A stretch of DNA of 20,685 nt, from the IMG/VR virus record IMGVR_UViG_3300005836_000034, positions 1 through 20,685 of that record; one strand, written 5' to 3'. Made by a program: the position numbers and the translations under genes. The stretch's first letter is position 1. Each line of letters begins with the position of its first letter. Positions 20,650-20,685 of this stretch are shown here, one piece after another. The notes beneath the pieces are model-generated. The model was not told the DNA's origin. It did no database searches and was given only the letters and a program-made list of their open reading frames with translations. The DNA comes from a virus.

Positions 20650-20685
20650 TGGGGCCTCCTTTCCATCAATCCACGTAGGCCGCGA
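20646..20685 (-). CDS. Possible C-terminal end of a gene cut by the right edge
   Basis: Twelve codons ending RGLMERRPQ and TGA at 20648-20646, overlapping the start of the tiny peptide as ATGA, the coupling typical of this operon. Too short to identify. Confidence 0.3.
   Translation of the reverse strand, partial: RGLRGLMERRPQ

Noticed and set aside
1-20685. tRNA genes, CRISPR arrays, insertion sequences, integrase or attachment sites
   Set aside because: Read for by eye and none found; a tRNA search program would be needed to exclude tRNA genes fully.

Overview
The window is part of a dsDNA tailed bacteriophage (Caudoviricetes) or prophage of a GC-rich bacterium. Every gene I can support lies on the minus strand, so transcription runs from the right edge to the left edge. 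Genes are tightly packed, mostly with 4-nt ATGA/GTGA overlaps. The -1 frameshifted tail assembly chaperone beside a long tape measure gene points to a long-tailed, probably siphovirus-like particle. The genome type comes from gene content and order; the host cannot be named from the sequence alone. No integrase, repressor, lysis or tail-tip gene is present, so lifestyle is undetermined.

Right third (about 12.2-20.7 kb): early and DNA-metabolism region. It holds a RecE-like exonuclease, a Gp3-like (recombination directionality factor-like) protein in the slot where RecT usually sits, and a run of small unknown proteins, two of them with near-identical N-terminal membrane leaders. A small HTH protein, a coiled-coil protein, an HNH-type protein, a replication initiator with internal repeats, a probable helicase-loader-type protein and a RusA-type resolvase follow.

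A 112-nt gap at 12063-12174 with a TATAGT box separates this from the late region. Two small zinc-motif proteins lead into small terminase, large terminase, portal, MuF-like head protein, prohead protease-scaffold, major capsid protein, a small head protein, gp6-like adaptor, gp10-like tail completion protein, tail terminator, tail tube, tail assembly chaperone (G and GT) and tape measure (cut by the left edge). This is the standard HK97-type morphogenesis order.

The most interesting signals are these. (1) A 10-A slippery run before a stem-loop could fuse portal to MuF by -1 frameshifting. (2) A roughly 37-nt box is repeated upstream of the small terminase and the protease, with its core exactly 51 nt from each start codon. 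(3) A beta-sandwich-like domain is fused in front of the tail terminator, with a strong internal ribosome binding site that could release the terminator alone. (4) Repeats plus a G-run tract lie inside the replication initiator gene and form a candidate origin. (5) A 17-bp inverted repeat lies in the largest intergenic gap. No gene-free stretch exceeds 300 nt.
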